A DNA stretch of 64,000 nt, from contig CAZRHH010000008.1 in the NCBI GenBank assembly GCA_964599885.1, forward strand, positions 22,772 through 86,771. The letters run 5' to 3'. The stretch is from CAZRHH01 sp964599885. GTDB lineage: Bacteria; Chloroflexota; Dehalococcoidia; DSTF01; JACRBR01. Within the stretch, counting starts at the first letter, position 1; every line of letters begins with the position of its first letter. Below are positions 8,007 to 16,891 of the stretch, one piece after another. The position numbers and the translations under genes were made by a program. The notes under the pieces are model-generated. The model searched no databases. It was not told where the DNA came from and saw nothing but the letters and a program-made list of their open reading frames with translations.

Positions 8007-9417
8007 CGCCGGCTCGCCGGATACGCGCAGGTGCGCCGATCGCCGTCATGCCGTCGGGGACGTCGCGGTTGACGACGGAACCGGCGCCCGTGCGCGCGCC
8101 GGCGCCGATGCGCACGGGCGCGACGAGCATCGTGTCGCTGCCGATGAACGCGCCGTCGCCGATGACTGTCTCGTTCTTGTTGACGCCGTCGTAGTTGGCG
8201 GTAATCGTGCCAGCGCCGATGTTCACGTCGTCGCCGACCTGCGCGTCGCCCAGGTAGCTGAAATGGCCCATCTTCGTGCGCTTACCCAGGCGCGACGCCT
8301 TCACCTCGGCGAAGTTGCCGATGTGGGCACCATCGCTGATGTAAGACGCCGGGCGCAGGTGGCTGTACGGTCCGACATCGATGTCGTTTTCCAGGGTCGA
8401 CTGTTCGATCATTGAGTAGCGGACGCCGCAGCGGTCGCCGATGCTGGAGTCGCGCACCAGCGTGCCGGGACCGATGGCGCAGTTCGCGCCGATCGTGGTG
8501 CGCCCGAGCAGATGCGTTTGGGGTGCGATCGTCGTGTCCGGGGCGATCGCCACGCCAGCATCGATGTAGGTCGACGCGGGATCGATGATCGTCACGCCGG
8601 CGAGCATGTGCGCGCAGATGATGCGCTCCCGCAGTGTGGATTCGGCCTCGGCGAGTTGCACCCGGTCGTTGATGCCGCGAACCTCCGCGGGGTATCCGGC
8701 CTCGATGGCGACGCCGGGGTTGCCCTCATCGTGCGCCATCGCGGCAAGCAGCGTCAGGTAGCGCTCGCCATTCGACGCGGGCGTGATGCGGTCGAGGTGC
8801 GACCAGAGCCACGACGCACGCACGGCGTACTGGCCGGAGTTGATGTAACGGGACTCGGCGCGGTCGATGCCCTCGGCGCCCTTCGTCTCGACGATGCGCG
8901 TGATGTGGTGGCCAGCAAGTTCGAGCACGCCGTACGCCTCAACCGGCACTCGCGCCGTGAGCAGCGCGAGATCCGGGATGGCGGCGCTCGTCGAGGTTTC
9001 CGACGAGAGCGGCACGAAACCGACGGGCGCCGTCGCTTCGGTGTCGGGTTCGGCGATCGCGCGCATCAGGCGTTGCAGCGTTGCCGGCAGGATCAGCGGC
9101 ACGTCGCCGTTCAGAATCAGCACGTGATCCGCGGCGCCCGCCACTTCACGGGCACGCGCGACGGCATCGCCCGTGCCCAGCGGTTCCGGCTGCACTGCGA
9201 ATCGCACGTTGTCGCCGGCGGCGGCGCGCACTTCATCGGCATCGGCGCCGGCGCCGACAACGACGACGCAATCGTCGACGCCGGCTGCGCGCGCGCACTC
9301 GACGACGTGGCGCACGATCGGGCGGCCGGCAAGCGGATGCGCGACCTTCGCGAGCCGCGAGTGCATGCGCGTCCCCTGACCGGCGGCAAGAATGATGGCC
9401 ACCCATCGAGGCGTCAT
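7978..9417 (-). CDS. glmU: Bifunctional UDP-GlcNAc pyrophosphorylase / glucosamine-1-phosphate acetyltransferase
   Basis: GlmU makes UDP-N-acetylglucosamine for cell-wall synthesis in the cytoplasm. The N-terminal nucleotidyltransferase domain carries LAAGQGTRMHS with the following lysine (AKVAHPLAGRPIV) and VLILNGDVPL. The C-terminal half is a left-handed beta-helix of hexapeptide repeats, with FAEVKASRLG and NIGAGTITANYDG. I chose ATG 9417 (479 residues) because the glycine-rich loop then lies near the N-terminus, as is usual. An in-frame ATG at 9447 would add ten residues; neither start has a clear ribosome binding site. The downstream CBS-domain gene overlaps its 3' end. Confidence 0.95.
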   Translation of the reverse strand: MTPRWVAIILAAGQGTRMHSRLAKVAHPLAGRPIVRHVVECARAAGVDDCVVVVGAGADADEVRAAAGDNVRFAVQPEPLGTGDAVARAREVAGAADHVLILNGDVPLILPATLQRLMRAIAEPDTEATAPVGFVPLSSETSTSAAIPDLALLTARVPVEAYGVLELAGHHITRIVETKGAEGIDRAESRYINSGQYAVRASWLWSHLDRITPASNGERYLTLLAAMAHDEGNPGVAIEAGYPAEVRGINDRVQLAEAESTLRERIICAHMLAGVTIIDPASTYIDAGVAIAPDTTIAPQTHLLGRTTIGANCAIGPGTLVRDSSIGDRCGVRYSMIEQSTLENDIDVGPYSHLRPASYISDGAHIGNFAEVKASRLGKRTKMGHFSYLGDAQVGDDVNIGAGTITANYDGVNKNETVIGDGAFIGSDTMLVAPVRIGAGARTGAGSVVNRDVPDGMTAIGAPARIRRAGGERGESSSE

Positions 9418-9673
9418 GAGAAACGTGCGCCGTTCAGCGCGCGGCATGACATCGCGTCAAAGGTCAGTGCGAAGGGCTGAGGAGGTTCGTCTGCGTTCGT
9501 TCTCAACCGTGGGGGCGGTGCCCACCCGCATTGCGCGAGTTTCCGGGGCATCAGCCTGCGCAGATCGTATCGACGGCGCGCCGAAGCTGTCAAGCGCGTG
9601 ATTCCGGAGAGTGTCAACCGCTTCGAGCATTGGCGGAGGGAGTGCGTCAACGGGTCGGGCGGGCAAGCATACC

Positions 9674-9700
9674 GGGGCGCACACGTAGGTGCGCCCCTAC
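9674..9700. repeat. REP-like hairpin with TAC tail
   Basis: GGGGCGCAC, loop ACGTAG, GTGCGCCCC, then TAC. The stem sequence differs from the other hairpins of the window, but the layout (9-bp stem followed by TAC) is the same. Confidence 0.6.
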
Positions 9701-9721
9701 CGCGTCGCTGTCGCTGCCTGG

Positions 9722-9749
9722 TCCCGTTTCTCGCCTCCCGCTTCTTGCT
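9722..9749. repeat. Heptanucleotide tandem repeat, four units
   Basis: Period-7 units TCCCGTT, TCTCGCC, TCCCGCT, TCTTGCT. The tract lies where the alaS -35 region would be and resembles the pyrimidine-rich tract before the HIT gene at 54327-54375. Confidence 0.65.
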
Positions 9750-9753
9750 TCCC

Positions 9754-9759
9754 TACAAT
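9754..9759 (+). promoter_or_regulatory. -10 element for leaderless alaS transcript
   Basis: TACAAT, seven bases before ATG 9767 and overlapping an in-frame ATG at 9758. If it is the -10, transcription begins about at 9766-9767, so the second ATG is the likely start. No ribosome binding site is present. Confidence 0.5.
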
Positions 9760-9766
9760 GCCCGAT

Positions 9767-12475
9767 ATGGATGTCGATCAGATTCGCGAGACATTTCTGC
9801 GCTTCTACGAGGAGCGCGGGCATCTCCGCATCCCGAGCGCGTCGCTGGTGCCGCACGGCGACCCGACGCTGCTCTTCACGGGCGCCGGCATGGTGCCGTT
9901 CAAGCCGTACTTCATGGGCCTAGCCGAGCCGCCCGCGCCACGGATGATGACGTCGCAGAAGTGCTTCCGGACGACGGACATCGAGTTAGTAGGCGACTAC
10001 AGCCACCTGACGTTCTTCGAGATGCTGGGCAACTTCAGCGTCGGCGACTACTTCAAAGACGAGGCGATCGCCTGGGCGTGGGAGTTGCTCACGGAGCAAT
10101 ACGGTCTGTCCCCGGACAAGCTCTGGATATCGATCTTCCTCACCGATGACGAGGCGTACGAGAAGTGGCGCGCGATTGGCATTCCGGACGAGCGCATCAA
10201 CCGGTACGACGAGGAGAACAACTACTGGTTCAGCGGCGATATCGGGCCGTGCGGGCCGAACAGCGAGATCTTCTTCGACCGGGGCGCCCAAACGAAGTGC
10301 GAGTTCTGCGCCGCCGGCACGTGCAAGCCGAATCTAAAGCCGGACTGCGGCCGCTTTCTCGAGATCTGGAACCTCGTCTTCATGACGCTGTACCAGGCCG
10401 AAGACGGCACGCGCACGCCGCTGCCGCGCAACAACATCGACACGGGCTCCGGGCTCGAACGCGTCGCTGTGGTGCTTGAGGGCAAGGAGTCGGTGTACGA
10501 CACGTCGGTGTTCCAGCCGATCCTTGAACGCATCGAGACGCTGACCGGCAAGACGTACGGCGAAGACGCGGCGACGACCGTCGCAATGCGGATCATTGCC
10601 GAGCACACGCGCGCGGCCGTGTTTCTGATCACTGACGGCGTGATGCCTTCGAACGAAGGGCGCGGTTACGTGCTGCGGCGCATCCTGCGGCGCGGCGTGT
10701 ACTTTCTGACGCAGCTCGCGGGCGCCAACGAAGCCACCCTGCTCGACCGGGTCGCCGAAGCGGTGATCGAGCGCATGGAGCGCGCCCATCCCGACGTACG
10801 CGACCGCGCGGAGTTCACGCTGCGCCTGCTTGCGGCCGAAGAAGCGAAGTTCCGCGAGACGCTCGAACGCGGGCGGGTGCATCTCGATAGCATGCTGGCG
10901 GACGCCACGAGCACCAAGACGATCAACGGGAAGCAGGCGTTCATGCTGTACGACACGTACGGTTATCCGCTCGAACTGACGCAGGAGATCGCCGCGCGGC
11001 AGGGGATCGACGTAGATCTCGCGGGTTTCGAGCGCGAAATGAAGGCGCAGCGCGAGCGCGGACGCGCGGCGGCGAAGTTCGAGATCGACGCCGACCGGAC
11101 GGCCGCGTACACGACACTCGCGCACGTGCGCTCGAAGTTCGTCGGCTACACGACGACGGAGCACGATACGACGATCGCCGCGATCATCGCACGACGCGTT
11201 CCGGGCACCCTGCCAATAGGGCCAGCGGGCGTCGTCGAGAGCGCCGTGGAAGGCGACGACGTGGAGGTGGTGCTGTTCGAGACGCCGTTCTATCCCGAGG
11301 GCGGCGGGCAGGTCGGCGATGACGGCACCATCACGACGCCGGACGGACGTATCGCCGTCGACGACACACAGGCGCCGGCGGAGGGGCTGATCGTGCATCG
11401 CGGTCTCGTCGTTGCCGGCCGCATCGCCGTGAACGATGCTGCGCACGCCAGCGTCGATACGGTGCCGCGGCGGGCGAGCCAGCGCAATCACACGGCGACG
11501 CATCTGCTGCACGCCGCGCTGCGCGAAGTCATCGGCACGCATGTGCGGCAGGCGGGCTCGCTTGTCGCGCCGGGACGCCTACGGTTCGACTTCACGCACA
11601 TCGAGGCGACCAAGCCGGACGAGATCGGCGCCGTCCAGCGGCTCGTGAACGAGAAGATCCGCGACGACATCGAGGTGCACTGGGAAGAGCAGCCCTACGA
11701 TGATGCGCTGGCCGGCGGCGCGATGGCGCTCTTCGGCGAAAAGTACACGACGAGCGTGCGCGTCGTCGGCATTTGCGAACCATCCGGACATAACGACGTA
11801 CCGTCAGCGGAGCGCTGCTTCAGCAAAGAATTGTGCGGCGGGACGCACGTTCACCGGACGGGCGAGATCGGTACGTTCGTCATCGCCAGCGAGGGCAGCG
11901 TGGGTTCCGGGGTCCGGCGCATCGAAGCACTGACGGGCGCGCTGGCCGACGCGTACATCATCGAGCAGCAGGCAACGCTTGCGCGGCTCGGCCGGCGCTT
12001 GAACGCGCAGCCGCGCGAGATTGAGCAGCGGATCGAAGCGCTGCAAACGGAACTTGAGAACGAGCGCCGGCGCGCGCAGCAGTTCGAGCGGCAAGCCGGC
12101 CGCGCCGAAGTGGACACGCTCGTCGATGCGGCCGAACGCATCGACGGCACGGCGGTGATCGTCGCGCGGGTGCCGGCGGAGAGTACGGAGGCGATGCGCG
12201 AGATGGGCGACGTGCTGCGTGAGAAGCTCGGCAGCGCTGTCATCGTTCTCGGGGCGGTGGTGGACGAACGGCCAGGTTTTCTCGCGATGGTGACGAAAGA
12301 CTTATCGGGCCGCGTACACGCCGGCAACATGATCAAGCAGATTGCCGCGGTGACGGGGGGCGGCGGCGGCGGACGGCCGGATATGGCGCAGGCCGGCGGG
12401 AAAGACGCAGCGAAGATCGACGAAGCGCTCGAACTGGCGCGCGGGCTCGCGAGGGAATCCCTCGCCAGGCGCTGA
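9767..12475 (+). CDS. alaS: Alanyl-tRNA synthetase
   Basis: A 902-residue class II synthetase that charges tRNA-Ala and edits mischarged Ser/Gly. The class II core is at the N-terminus (FTGAGMVPFKP, QKCFRTTDIE, FFEMLGNFSVGDYFK, NIDTGSGLERV). The editing domain has the zinc-binding RNHTATHLLHAAL and CGGTHVHRTGEIG. A C-terminal DHHA1-like region ends with a glycine-rich tail (GGGGGGRPDMAQAGG). The catalytic domain has a four-cysteine insertion (C-x2-C-x4-C-x7-C, starting KCEFC) just before FLEIWNLVFM. I chose ATG 9767 from the promoter position; 9758 would add three residues. It leads the alaS-ruvX-mltG-aroE run. Confidence 0.97.
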   Translation: MDVDQIRETFLRFYEERGHLRIPSASLVPHGDPTLLFTGAGMVPFKPYFMGLAEPPAPRMMTSQKCFRTTDIELVGDYSHLTFFEMLGNFSVGDYFKDEAIAWAWELLTEQYGLSPDKLWISIFLTDDEAYEKWRAIGIPDERINRYDEENNYWFSGDIGPCGPNSEIFFDRGAQTKCEFCAAGTCKPNLKPDCGRFLEIWNLVFMTLYQAEDGTRTPLPRNNIDTGSGLERVAVVLEGKESVYDTSVFQPILERIETLTGKTYGEDAATTVAMRIIAEHTRAAVFLITDGVMPSNEGRGYVLRRILRRGVYFLTQLAGANEATLLDRVAEAVIERMERAHPDVRDRAEFTLRLLAAEEAKFRETLERGRVHLDSMLADATSTKTINGKQAFMLYDTYGYPLELTQEIAARQGIDVDLAGFEREMKAQRERGRAAAKFEIDADRTAAYTTLAHVRSKFVGYTTTEHDTTIAAIIARRVPGTLPIGPAGVVESAVEGDDVEVVLFETPFYPEGGGQVGDDGTITTPDGRIAVDDTQAPAEGLIVHRGLVVAGRIAVNDAAHASVDTVPRRASQRNHTATHLLHAALREVIGTHVRQAGSLVAPGRLRFDFTHIEATKPDEIGAVQRLVNEKIRDDIEVHWEEQPYDDALAGGAMALFGEKYTTSVRVVGICEPSGHNDVPSAERCFSKELCGGTHVHRTGEIGTFVIASEGSVGSGVRRIEALTGALADAYIIEQQATLARLGRRLNAQPREIEQRIEALQTELENERRRAQQFERQAGRAEVDTLVDAAERIDGTAVIVARVPAESTEAMREMGDVLREKLGSAVIVLGAVVDERPGFLAMVTKDLSGRVHAGNMIKQIAAVTGGGGGGRPDMAQAGGKDAAKIDEALELARGLARESLARR

Positions 12476-12476
12476 G

Positions 12477-12914
12477 ATGCACGTTGGAGCGGCAGAGGCG
12501 CCCGCGCGCATGCTCGGGCTGGACGTGGGGGAGCGACGCATCGGCGTCGCCGTGAATGAAGGACGCATGGCCGTGCCGCTGGCGATCATCGAGCACACGA
12601 ACCGCGCGGCCGACATCGACCGCATCCTCGCGCTTGCCGGCGCCGAGCGCGCGTCGGCGATCGTCGTCGGGCTGCCGCTGAGCATGTCGGGTGCGGACAG
12701 CGAGCAGACGCGGCTCACACGGAAATTCGCGGCGGATCTGGAAGCGGCAACAGAGCTACCGGTGATCTGGCAGGACGAGCGGCTATCGACGGCGTCCGTG
12801 CGGCTCGCTGACCAGCCGCGTACGAAGACAACGCGCTCGAAGCCGCGCATCGACGATCTCGCGGCGGCCGTGATCCTGCAGTCGTACATCGACAGGCTGG
12901 CGACCGCGTCTTGA
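12477..12914 (+). CDS. ruvX: RuvX/YqgF family RNase H-fold nuclease
   Basis: A 145-residue protein that begins one base after the alaS stop. Family motifs are LGLDVGERRIGVAV near residue 14, VVGLPLSMSG, WQDERLSTASV, and the acidic IDDLAAAVILQSYID near the C-terminus. In other bacteria YqgF/RuvX processes the 5' end of pre-16S rRNA; a Holliday-junction role was proposed earlier. The alaS-ruvX-mltG order is a common conserved cluster. Its TGA overlaps the mltG ATG. Confidence 0.93.
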   Translation: MHVGAAEAPARMLGLDVGERRIGVAVNEGRMAVPLAIIEHTNRAADIDRILALAGAERASAIVVGLPLSMSGADSEQTRLTRKFAADLEAATELPVIWQDERLSTASVRLADQPRTKTTRSKPRIDDLAAAVILQSYIDRLATAS

Positions 12915-13969
12915 TGGCACAACGCGTCGTGACGGCGATGGCGCTGCTGGCCACGCTTGCTGCCGCCGTCGCGGTCGGCTGGTTCGTATACCAGACGCCG
13001 GGTGCGATCGCCGATGGGGCGGAACCTGCCCGCATCGAGCCGTTGCCATCGGGCGGCGATGCCGTGGTGTACACGATCGAAGGCGGCGCCAGCGCCAACG
13101 CGATCGGCGCCGATTTGGAAGCGCAAGGCGTCATTCGCAGCGCGCGGCACTTCGAGGTGCTGGTCGGGCTGACGGGCCTGCAGAACGCACTCGAAGCCGG
13201 CGAGTACGAGTTCGAACGGGGCATGCCGGCGATCACTGTCGTCCGACGGATCGCGTCGGGCCGGACCGTCTCGCAGCAGGTGACGTTTCCCGAAGGCACG
13301 CGCGTCGAGGAGATGGCGCAACTGCTCGACACGGAGGGCGTCGTCACGGTCGAGGCGTTTATGGCGGCGCTGGTGAAATCGCAGTACGACTTCCCGTTTT
13401 TGCAGCAGTTCGACGCCGAGAGCTTGCAGGGATACGTGTTTCCGGCCGGTTACGAGTTCGCGCGCGAAACGACGGCCGAACAGGTGGTCGCCACGATGCT
13501 GCTCGGCTTTCAGGACAACGTCGCGGACGTGATCCAGCTCGAGGGGCAGGCGCTGACGCTGCCGGAAGTGATCACGCTCGCCGCGATCGTCGAGCGGGAG
13601 GCAGTGGCGGCGGAGGAGAGGCCGATTATCGCGGGCGTGTTTCTCAACCGGCTGCGGTCCGGCATCCCGCTGCAAGCGGATCCGACGGTGCAATACGCCG
13701 TGGCGCAGGATCCGGCGAGCGTCGAACAGTATGGCTATTGGAAGCAGGGCCTGACGCTCGATGATCTCAAGATCGACTCGCCGTACAATACCTACGTCTA
13801 CGCCGGCCTGCCGCCGGGGCCGATCGCCAACCCCGGGTTCGATTCGATCCAGGCGGTCGTGCGGCCGGCGGTGACGGAGTTTTTGTTCTTCGTCTCCAAG
13901 AACGACGGCACGCACGTGTTCGCCGAGACGCTGGAAGAGCATCTGGCAAACGTCGAGATCTACCAATGA
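12914..13969 (+). CDS. mltG: Endolytic murein transglycosylase (YceG/MltG family)
   Basis: A 351-residue protein with an N-terminal membrane anchor (AMALLATLAAAVAVGWFVY) and a periplasm- or wall-facing catalytic domain. The YceG signature is clear: TFPEGTRVEEMAQLL, LQGYVFPAGYEF, AAIVEREA with the presumed catalytic glutamate, then IIAGVFLNRL and QADPTVQYA. The C-terminal part has SPYNTYVYAGLPPGPIANPG. It cuts nascent glycan strands and limits their length. The start overlaps the ruvX stop (TGATG), so the two are translationally coupled. Confidence 0.95.
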   Translation: MAQRVVTAMALLATLAAAVAVGWFVYQTPGAIADGAEPARIEPLPSGGDAVVYTIEGGASANAIGADLEAQGVIRSARHFEVLVGLTGLQNALEAGEYEFERGMPAITVVRRIASGRTVSQQVTFPEGTRVEEMAQLLDTEGVVTVEAFMAALVKSQYDFPFLQQFDAESLQGYVFPAGYEFARETTAEQVVATMLLGFQDNVADVIQLEGQALTLPEVITLAAIVEREAVAAEERPIIAGVFLNRLRSGIPLQADPTVQYAVAQDPASVEQYGYWKQGLTLDDLKIDSPYNTYVYAGLPPGPIANPGFDSIQAVVRPAVTEFLFFVSKNDGTHVFAETLEEHLANVEIYQ

Positions 13970-13976
13970 GGCTGCG

Positions 13977-13997
13977 TAGAACCCAGAACCTAGAGGA
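13977..13997. repeat. Heptanucleotide tandem repeat, three units, overlapping the aroE ribosome binding site
   Basis: Units TAGAACC, CAGAACC, TAGAGGA. The last unit supplies part of the AGAGGAG motif that precedes the aroE GTG. Confidence 0.5.
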
Positions 13998-14004
13998 GCT
14001 GACG

Positions 14005-14862
14005 GTGAGCAAGCGCGCGGGAGTCATCGGGCATCCGGTTGGACATTCGATCAGCCCGGCGTTGTTCGGTGCGGCCTTTGCCGCCGCCGGCATCGATGCC
14101 AGCTACGAGGCTTGGGACACGCCCGAAGGCACGCTCGAAGGCCGCGTGGATTCGTTGCGCGGCGGCGACTACCTCGGCGCGAGCGTAACGATTCCGCACA
14201 AGATCGACATCGTGCCGCTGCTCGACGGCACGAGCGAAACGGCGACGAGGGCCGCTGCCGTCAACACGGTCGTACACGAAGACGGCAAGCTGATCGGCCA
14301 CAACACCGACGTCGCGGGCTTCGCGCGTTCGCTGCGCGAGGACGCCGGATTCGATGCCAAGGGCAAGCACACGATGCTGCTGGGCGCAGGCGGCGCGGCG
14401 CGCGCTGTGGCGCTGGCGCTGATCGAAGCGGGCGCGAGCGTCGTCTTTCTCATGGGCCGTAATCCGAAGCGCGTCGAACGCACGTCGTTGGCGCTGAAGC
14501 CGCTCACGCCCTCCGGCACGACGATCACCTGGGCGTACTGGAACGACGGCTCGTTTCTGCGCAGCATGGCCGAAGCCGACCTCATCGTTAACTGCACGCC
14601 GATCGGCATGGCGGGCGGGGACAAGGCAGGCGAATCGCCCGTCAATGCGGCGCTCATCCAGCCGAAGACGACGTTTTTCGACCTCGTCTACAACCCCGTC
14701 GAGACGCCGCTCGTGCGGGATGCGCGCTCACGGGGCGCGAAGGCGTACTCGGGCATGGGGATGCTCGTCTACCAGGCAGCGGAGTCCTTCAAGCTGTGGA
14801 CCGGGCGCGACGCCGACACGGCAGTGATGCTGGACGCCGCGCGCAAAGCGCTCGGTGCGTAG
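14005..14862 (+). CDS. aroE: Shikimate 5-dehydrogenase
   Basis: It reduces 3-dehydroshikimate with NADPH in chorismate synthesis. GTG 14005 is chosen because GAGGAG lies 7 nt upstream; the frame stays open to an upstream ATG overlapping mltG, but those codons form a repeat tract. The 285-residue product has the shikimate-binding GHPVGHSISP, VTIPHK with the catalytic lysine, GHNTDVAGF with the catalytic aspartate, and the dinucleotide loop LGAGGAARAV. VNCTPIGM and SGMGMLVYQAA complete the signature. aroC lies one gene downstream. Confidence 0.96.
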   Translation: MSKRAGVIGHPVGHSISPALFGAAFAAAGIDASYEAWDTPEGTLEGRVDSLRGGDYLGASVTIPHKIDIVPLLDGTSETATRAAAVNTVVHEDGKLIGHNTDVAGFARSLREDAGFDAKGKHTMLLGAGGAARAVALALIEAGASVVFLMGRNPKRVERTSLALKPLTPSGTTITWAYWNDGSFLRSMAEADLIVNCTPIGMAGGDKAGESPVNAALIQPKTTFFDLVYNPVETPLVRDARSRGAKAYSGMGMLVYQAAESFKLWTGRDADTAVMLDAARKALGA

Positions 14863-14877
14863 CTGACGCGCGTCCCG

Positions 14878-14883
14878 CATACT
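14878..14883 (+). promoter_or_regulatory. Possible -10 element for a leaderless start
   Basis: CATACT, six bases before ATG 14890. It fits the A2/T6 pattern of the other leaderless promoters but is weaker (first base C), and the gene could instead be read from the upstream operon. Confidence 0.3.
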
Positions 14884-14889
14884 GTTGCC

Positions 14890-15540
14890 ATGGATAACTA
14901 CGGTCTCGTCTTCGCCGTGGGCATCGTGCTGGTGATCTTTCTGATCGTCGGTTACGTGGTGATTCAGGGCACGCGCGTGCAGCTTGCCTGGCGCGATCGC
15001 GTCGAAGCGGGCGATGTGGGCGTGATCCGCACACTCGTCGGCGATGAGGTAGACCGCTGGAAAACGGCGCGCATGCCGAAGGGCACCGACGCCAGTGTCT
15101 GGCACGCCGTCCAAAGCGCCGAGCTGATCGACGTGCAGCCAGACGGCGTACGGTTGAGCGCGATCGCCGAGGGTCACTACGCATCGGTTGCCGGCGAGCG
15201 ACGCGAGGTGACGAACGCGCTCGGCGACGGCATGAGGGTGACGGCGCGGCTCATCGACATGATCATGTACGACAACCCGAACGTGAAACTCGACAAGGTG
15301 CAGGTCGACATCTACAGCACGTTCCGCGACGAGCAGGGCGCCACGCAGCGCTGCATCCTCACCACGGCGACCAGCCGCGAGACGGCGAATACGATCGATT
15401 GGGACGAGGACGACGCCGAGGAGATCGTGCGCACATTCGGCGGGCGGTACGCTATGGACGATCGCGGCAACGCAATGCCGATCGCGGTCGATGCACCGGC
15501 TCCGGCGAGCGTACCCGCCGCGTTCTACAAGGACGAATGA
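14890..15540 (+). CDS. Membrane-anchored protein of unknown function
   Basis: A 216-residue protein with one N-terminal transmembrane helix (FAVGIVLVIFLIVGYVVI). The rest is soluble, about 185 residues with mixed alpha/beta character and no motif I recognise. Its body (from about residue 75) shows an alternating pattern suggesting beta-strands (VRLSAIAEGHYASVAGE, VQVDIYSTFRDEQG), followed by an acidic segment (DWDEDDAEEIVRTF). The stop overlaps the aroC ATG (ATGA), so it is co-translated with aroC, and it follows aroE by 27 nt. Location inside an aro operon does not by itself give it a role in that pathway. Confidence 0.75.
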   Translation: MDNYGLVFAVGIVLVIFLIVGYVVIQGTRVQLAWRDRVEAGDVGVIRTLVGDEVDRWKTARMPKGTDASVWHAVQSAELIDVQPDGVRLSAIAEGHYASVAGERREVTNALGDGMRVTARLIDMIMYDNPNVKLDKVQVDIYSTFRDEQGATQRCILTTATSRETANTIDWDEDDAEEIVRTFGGRYAMDDRGNAMPIAVDAPAPASVPAAFYKDE

Positions 15541-16712
15541 CCGTGCTGAGATTCCTCACCGCCGGCGAGTCACACGGCAAAGGTTTGACGGTCATCCTCG
15601 AAGGCATCCCGGCGGGACTGCCGCTGTCCGAGGACTACATCCAGATCGATCTGGGGCGACGCCAGAAAGGCTACGGCCGCGGCCGCCGTCAGAAGATTGA
15701 GCAAGACCGCGCGGAGATCATGTCCGGCGTGCGGCACGGCAAGACGCTTGGCAGCCCGATCGCGCTGTGGGTGCAGAACCGCGACTGGGTGAACTGGACT
15801 GAAGCGATGTCCGTCGACCCGGTTGAAGGCGACGTCGAGAAGATCACGAAGCTACGGCCCGGCCACGCCGATCTCGCGGGCACGGTGAAGTACGACTTCG
15901 ACGACGTGCGCCCGATCCTTGAACGCGCGAGCGCGCGCGAGACGGCGGCGCGCGTGGCGGTCGGCGGCGTCTGCAAGCGTTTCCTCGAAGAGTTCGGCAT
16001 CGGCTTCCACAGCCAGACCGTGCAGATTGGCGACATCGACGCCGACATCCCGGCAGAGATCGACTGGGATGCCGTCGAAGAGTCGGAGGTGCGCTGCGCG
16101 AGCGTCGCCAGCGGTGACGCGATGATCGCGGCGATCGATGCGGCGCGGAACGCGGGCGACACGCTCGGCGGCGTCGTGGAGGGGCGTGTCGAAGGCGTGC
16201 CGATCGGCCTTGGCAGCCACGTGCATTGGGACCGCAAGATCGACGGGCGGCTGGCGCAGGCGCTGATGAGCATCCACAGCGTGAAGGGCGTCGAGATCGG
16301 CGGCGGGTTCGCGCTCACGCGCAAGACGGGCTCGCACGTCCACGACGTGATCCTGCCACGCGATCAGTGGACGACGGGACCGTGGCAGCGTGCATCGAAC
16401 AATGCGGGCGGCACCGAGGGCGGCATCACGGATGGTCAGGCGATCACCGTGCGTGTGGCGCTGAAGCCGATCGCCACGCTGCCGCGCTCGCTGCCATCCG
16501 CCGATCTGCTCACGGGTGAGGCGATCGAGGCGCACTACGAACGCAGCGACGTCTGCGTCGTACCGGCCGCCGGCGTCATCGTCGAGACGATGTGCGCGAT
16601 CGTGCTGGCGACGGCGGCGCTCGAGAAGTTCGGCGGCGACAACATGAGCGAAACGCTGCGCAACTTCCAGGCGTTCCAGGCGACGACCGGGCCGCGCGAC
16701 CTGCGGGAGTAG
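15537..16712 (+). CDS. aroC: Chorismate synthase
   Basis: It forms chorismate from 5-enolpyruvylshikimate-3-phosphate using reduced FMN. ATG 15537 overlaps the previous stop and gives 391 residues, standard for the family. Signatures are GESHGKGLTVILEGIPAG at the N-terminus, RPGHADLAGTVKYDF, RASARETAARVAVGG and NNAGGTEGGITDG. The dense overlap with the upstream gene indicates an operon with aroE. A heptanucleotide tract follows the stop, and no clear terminator is seen. Confidence 0.97.
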   Translation: MTVLRFLTAGESHGKGLTVILEGIPAGLPLSEDYIQIDLGRRQKGYGRGRRQKIEQDRAEIMSGVRHGKTLGSPIALWVQNRDWVNWTEAMSVDPVEGDVEKITKLRPGHADLAGTVKYDFDDVRPILERASARETAARVAVGGVCKRFLEEFGIGFHSQTVQIGDIDADIPAEIDWDAVEESEVRCASVASGDAMIAAIDAARNAGDTLGGVVEGRVEGVPIGLGSHVHWDRKIDGRLAQALMSIHSVKGVEIGGGFALTRKTGSHVHDVILPRDQWTTGPWQRASNNAGGTEGGITDGQAITVRVALKPIATLPRSLPSADLLTGEAIEAHYERSDVCVVPAAGVIVETMCAIVLATAALEKFGGDNMSETLRNFQAFQATTGPRDLRE

Positions 16713-16716
16713 GGTT

Positions 16717-16744
16717 TCGGAAGTCAGAGGTCGGAGGTCGGACC
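16717..16744. repeat. Heptanucleotide tandem repeat, four units
   Basis: Units TCGGAAG, TCAGAGG, TCGGAGG, TCGGACC directly after the aroC stop. The units match those at 53905-53925 (CGGACAT, CAGAGTT, CGGAGCA) when shifted by one base. Confidence 0.65.
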
Positions 16745-16891
16745 GCCACCTCCGGACAGTCTCGATCGGTGGTTGCAGAGCCCGTAGCACGCCGCACTGA
16801 CTTCGTTTGCCACAACACGAACATGACATTTTCACGGAGTTGCAACGCGATCCGGCATACGCTGGCGTAGTTGAGCTGCGAAGGAGGATGC

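Larger units (their letters stand above)
9418..9757. other. Intergenic region between divergent glmU and alaS
   Basis: No gene is recognised. The part next to alaS holds a REP-like hairpin (9674-9697) and a heptanucleotide tract (9722-9749), immediately before the alaS -10 element. A TTGACG hexamer upstream of glmU (about 9460-9455 on the minus strand) has no good -10 partner. Confidence 0.6.

Noticed and set aside
12302..13966. 554-codon minus-strand frame opposite ruvX and mltG
   Set aside because: The plus-strand products have complete family motifs and start/stop coupling; the antisense translation has none.
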